Origin: Marinomonas arctica
GTDB taxonomy: Bacteria > Pseudomonadota > Gammaproteobacteria > Pseudomonadales > Marinomonadaceae
Assembly: GCF_003259225.1 (NCBI RefSeq)
Contig: NZ_QHJF01000004.1
Coordinates: 1-64,000 of the forward strand
Reading direction: 5' to 3'
DNA: 64,000 bases
In this document: piece after piece, positions 63,513 through 64,000 of the stretch
Position numbering within the stretch: position 1 is the first letter of the stretch
How the letters are laid out: the number at the start of each line of letters is the position of its first letter
Made by a program: the position numbers and the translations under genes
Notes under the pieces: generated by a model
Told to the model about the DNA's origin: nothing
The model's database searches: none
Seen by the model: the letters and a program-made list of their open reading frames with translations, nothing else

Positions 63513-64000
63513 CTATGCGTTCATTTTATTGATCAGGGCGACCATTTTATGTAATTCGGCTGAAGATTGATAAACTTTGTCTCGGCATACCAGTGCTTCT
63601 TCCAGTGTCAGCCCCACTTCGACTAATACGGAAGGCTCGACGTCTTCTTCATTACGTAACTGATAGGCAATATAAAGTAATTTGGCTAACACGGCGTGCT
63701 CGCCGTAATAATGCGGCTTTCTGCTGTAACGAATTGCTGTCCAAATGTTGTCCGGTAGACTCCAGTAGCGTAGCAACCAAGATCCAAGTTGTTCTTTGGT
63801 AAAGTGCAGTATTTGCATTTCAATAAGCTCTGATGAAAGGTGTGCATTGGCTTCTTGATAGCGCGATAAAATAGAGAAATGCGGCGGTAAAATCGTGCTG
63901 ATGGCCAAATAACCGAAATTATGCAGCAAACCAGCCAGATAGGCATGGCCTAGTTTTGGACGGTTTTGTGCTGGCATCGCTTTGACCAAAGACTCCATTA
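63513..64000 (-). CDS. HDOD-domain signalling protein, C-terminal part
   Basis: The frame enters from beyond the window edge and ends at 63513. The visible residues contain HAYLAGLLHNFGYLAIS, the degenerate HD motif of HDOD proteins, followed by helices (ILHFTKEQLGSWLLRYWSLP, then a Glu/Val-rich C-terminus) typical of the HDOD fold. HDOD proteins act as signalling or chemotaxis adaptors without hydrolase residues. The ATG at 63998 is probably internal, because HDOD domains extend about 100 residues further upstream. It is 6 bp upstream of ubiC. Confidence 0.78.
   Translation of the reverse strand, partial: MESLVKAMPAQNRPKLGHAYLAGLLHNFGYLAISTILPPHFSILSRYQEANAHLSSELIEMQILHFTKEQLGSWLLRYWSLPDNIWTAIRYSRKPHYYGEHAVLAKLLYIAYQLRNEEDVEPSVLVEVGLTLEEALVCRDKVYQSSAELHKMVALINKMNA

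Overview
The window is a stretch of chromosome from a gammaproteobacterium. Gene content and protein sequences look most like a marine Oceanospirillales member such as Marinomonas: mnmG-rsmG-parAB runs into the atp operon, TRAP and Tct carboxylate transporters are abundant, a putA cluster is present, and PstC/PstA have long extra domains. The genus is an inference from protein resemblance, not from a database search. Coding density is high. I saw no rRNA, tRNA, CRISPR array, prophage or intact insertion sequence. The only mobile-looking region is a palindromic repeat next to a ParE/RHH toxin-antitoxin pair (22.1-22.9 kb).

Layout. 0-9.8 kb (+): 3' end of mnmG, rsmG, parA, parB, then the complete F1Fo ATP synthase operon atpIBEFHAGDC, with a textbook sigma70 promoter before atpI, stem-loops at three internal junctions and a strong terminator. 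9.9-15.5 kb: a TrmB-type regulator (-), a coupled trio tcdA-yqfB-DUF393 (+), an AraC regulator and LysE exporter (+), and csdE-csdA (-). 15.6-19.7 kb: a MocR-like regulator with an acidic tail, a DsbA-family protein, an AspC/TyrB aminotransferase and a very small protein. 19.9-24.1 kb: uvrD, the palindromic repeat, the toxin-antitoxin pair and a Gfo/Idh/MocA oxidoreductase. 24.3-27.3 kb: two tandem paralogous TRAP binding lipoproteins without adjacent permeases, then a DinB-fold protein. 27.5-33.7 kb: tctCBA (-), divergent from tctD-tctE plus a translationally coupled periplasmic binding protein (+). 33.8-38.7 kb: a PutA lacking its usual C-terminal domain, that domain as a separate downstream gene, and an AraC regulator. 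38.9-41.8 kb: dctQ-dctM-quinone oxidoreductase. 42.2-48.8 kb: pstS-pstC-pstA-pstB-phoU. 49-52.1 kb: msrC, then a pterin-binding-like periplasmic protein, a histidine kinase with a pseudo-receiver and an HPt protein. 52.3-57.9 kb: oppABCDF. 58.3-59.9 kb: cysZ and a response regulator-PilZ protein. 60-64 kb: phoBR, ubiCA and the start of an HDOD gene.

How it fits together. PhoB/PhoR and Pst/PhoU form one phosphate-starvation circuit. I can read Pho-box-like sequences with the same geometry in front of phoB and pstS, and a third in front of pstC. Tct, TRAP, Opp and Put together indicate scavenging of carboxylates, peptides and proline. The most unusual items are the split PutA, the three-component TctD/TctE/binding-protein sensor, the PruR-like/kinase/HPt operon, the orphan tandem TRAP binding proteins and the palindromic repeat that includes the last bases of uvrD.
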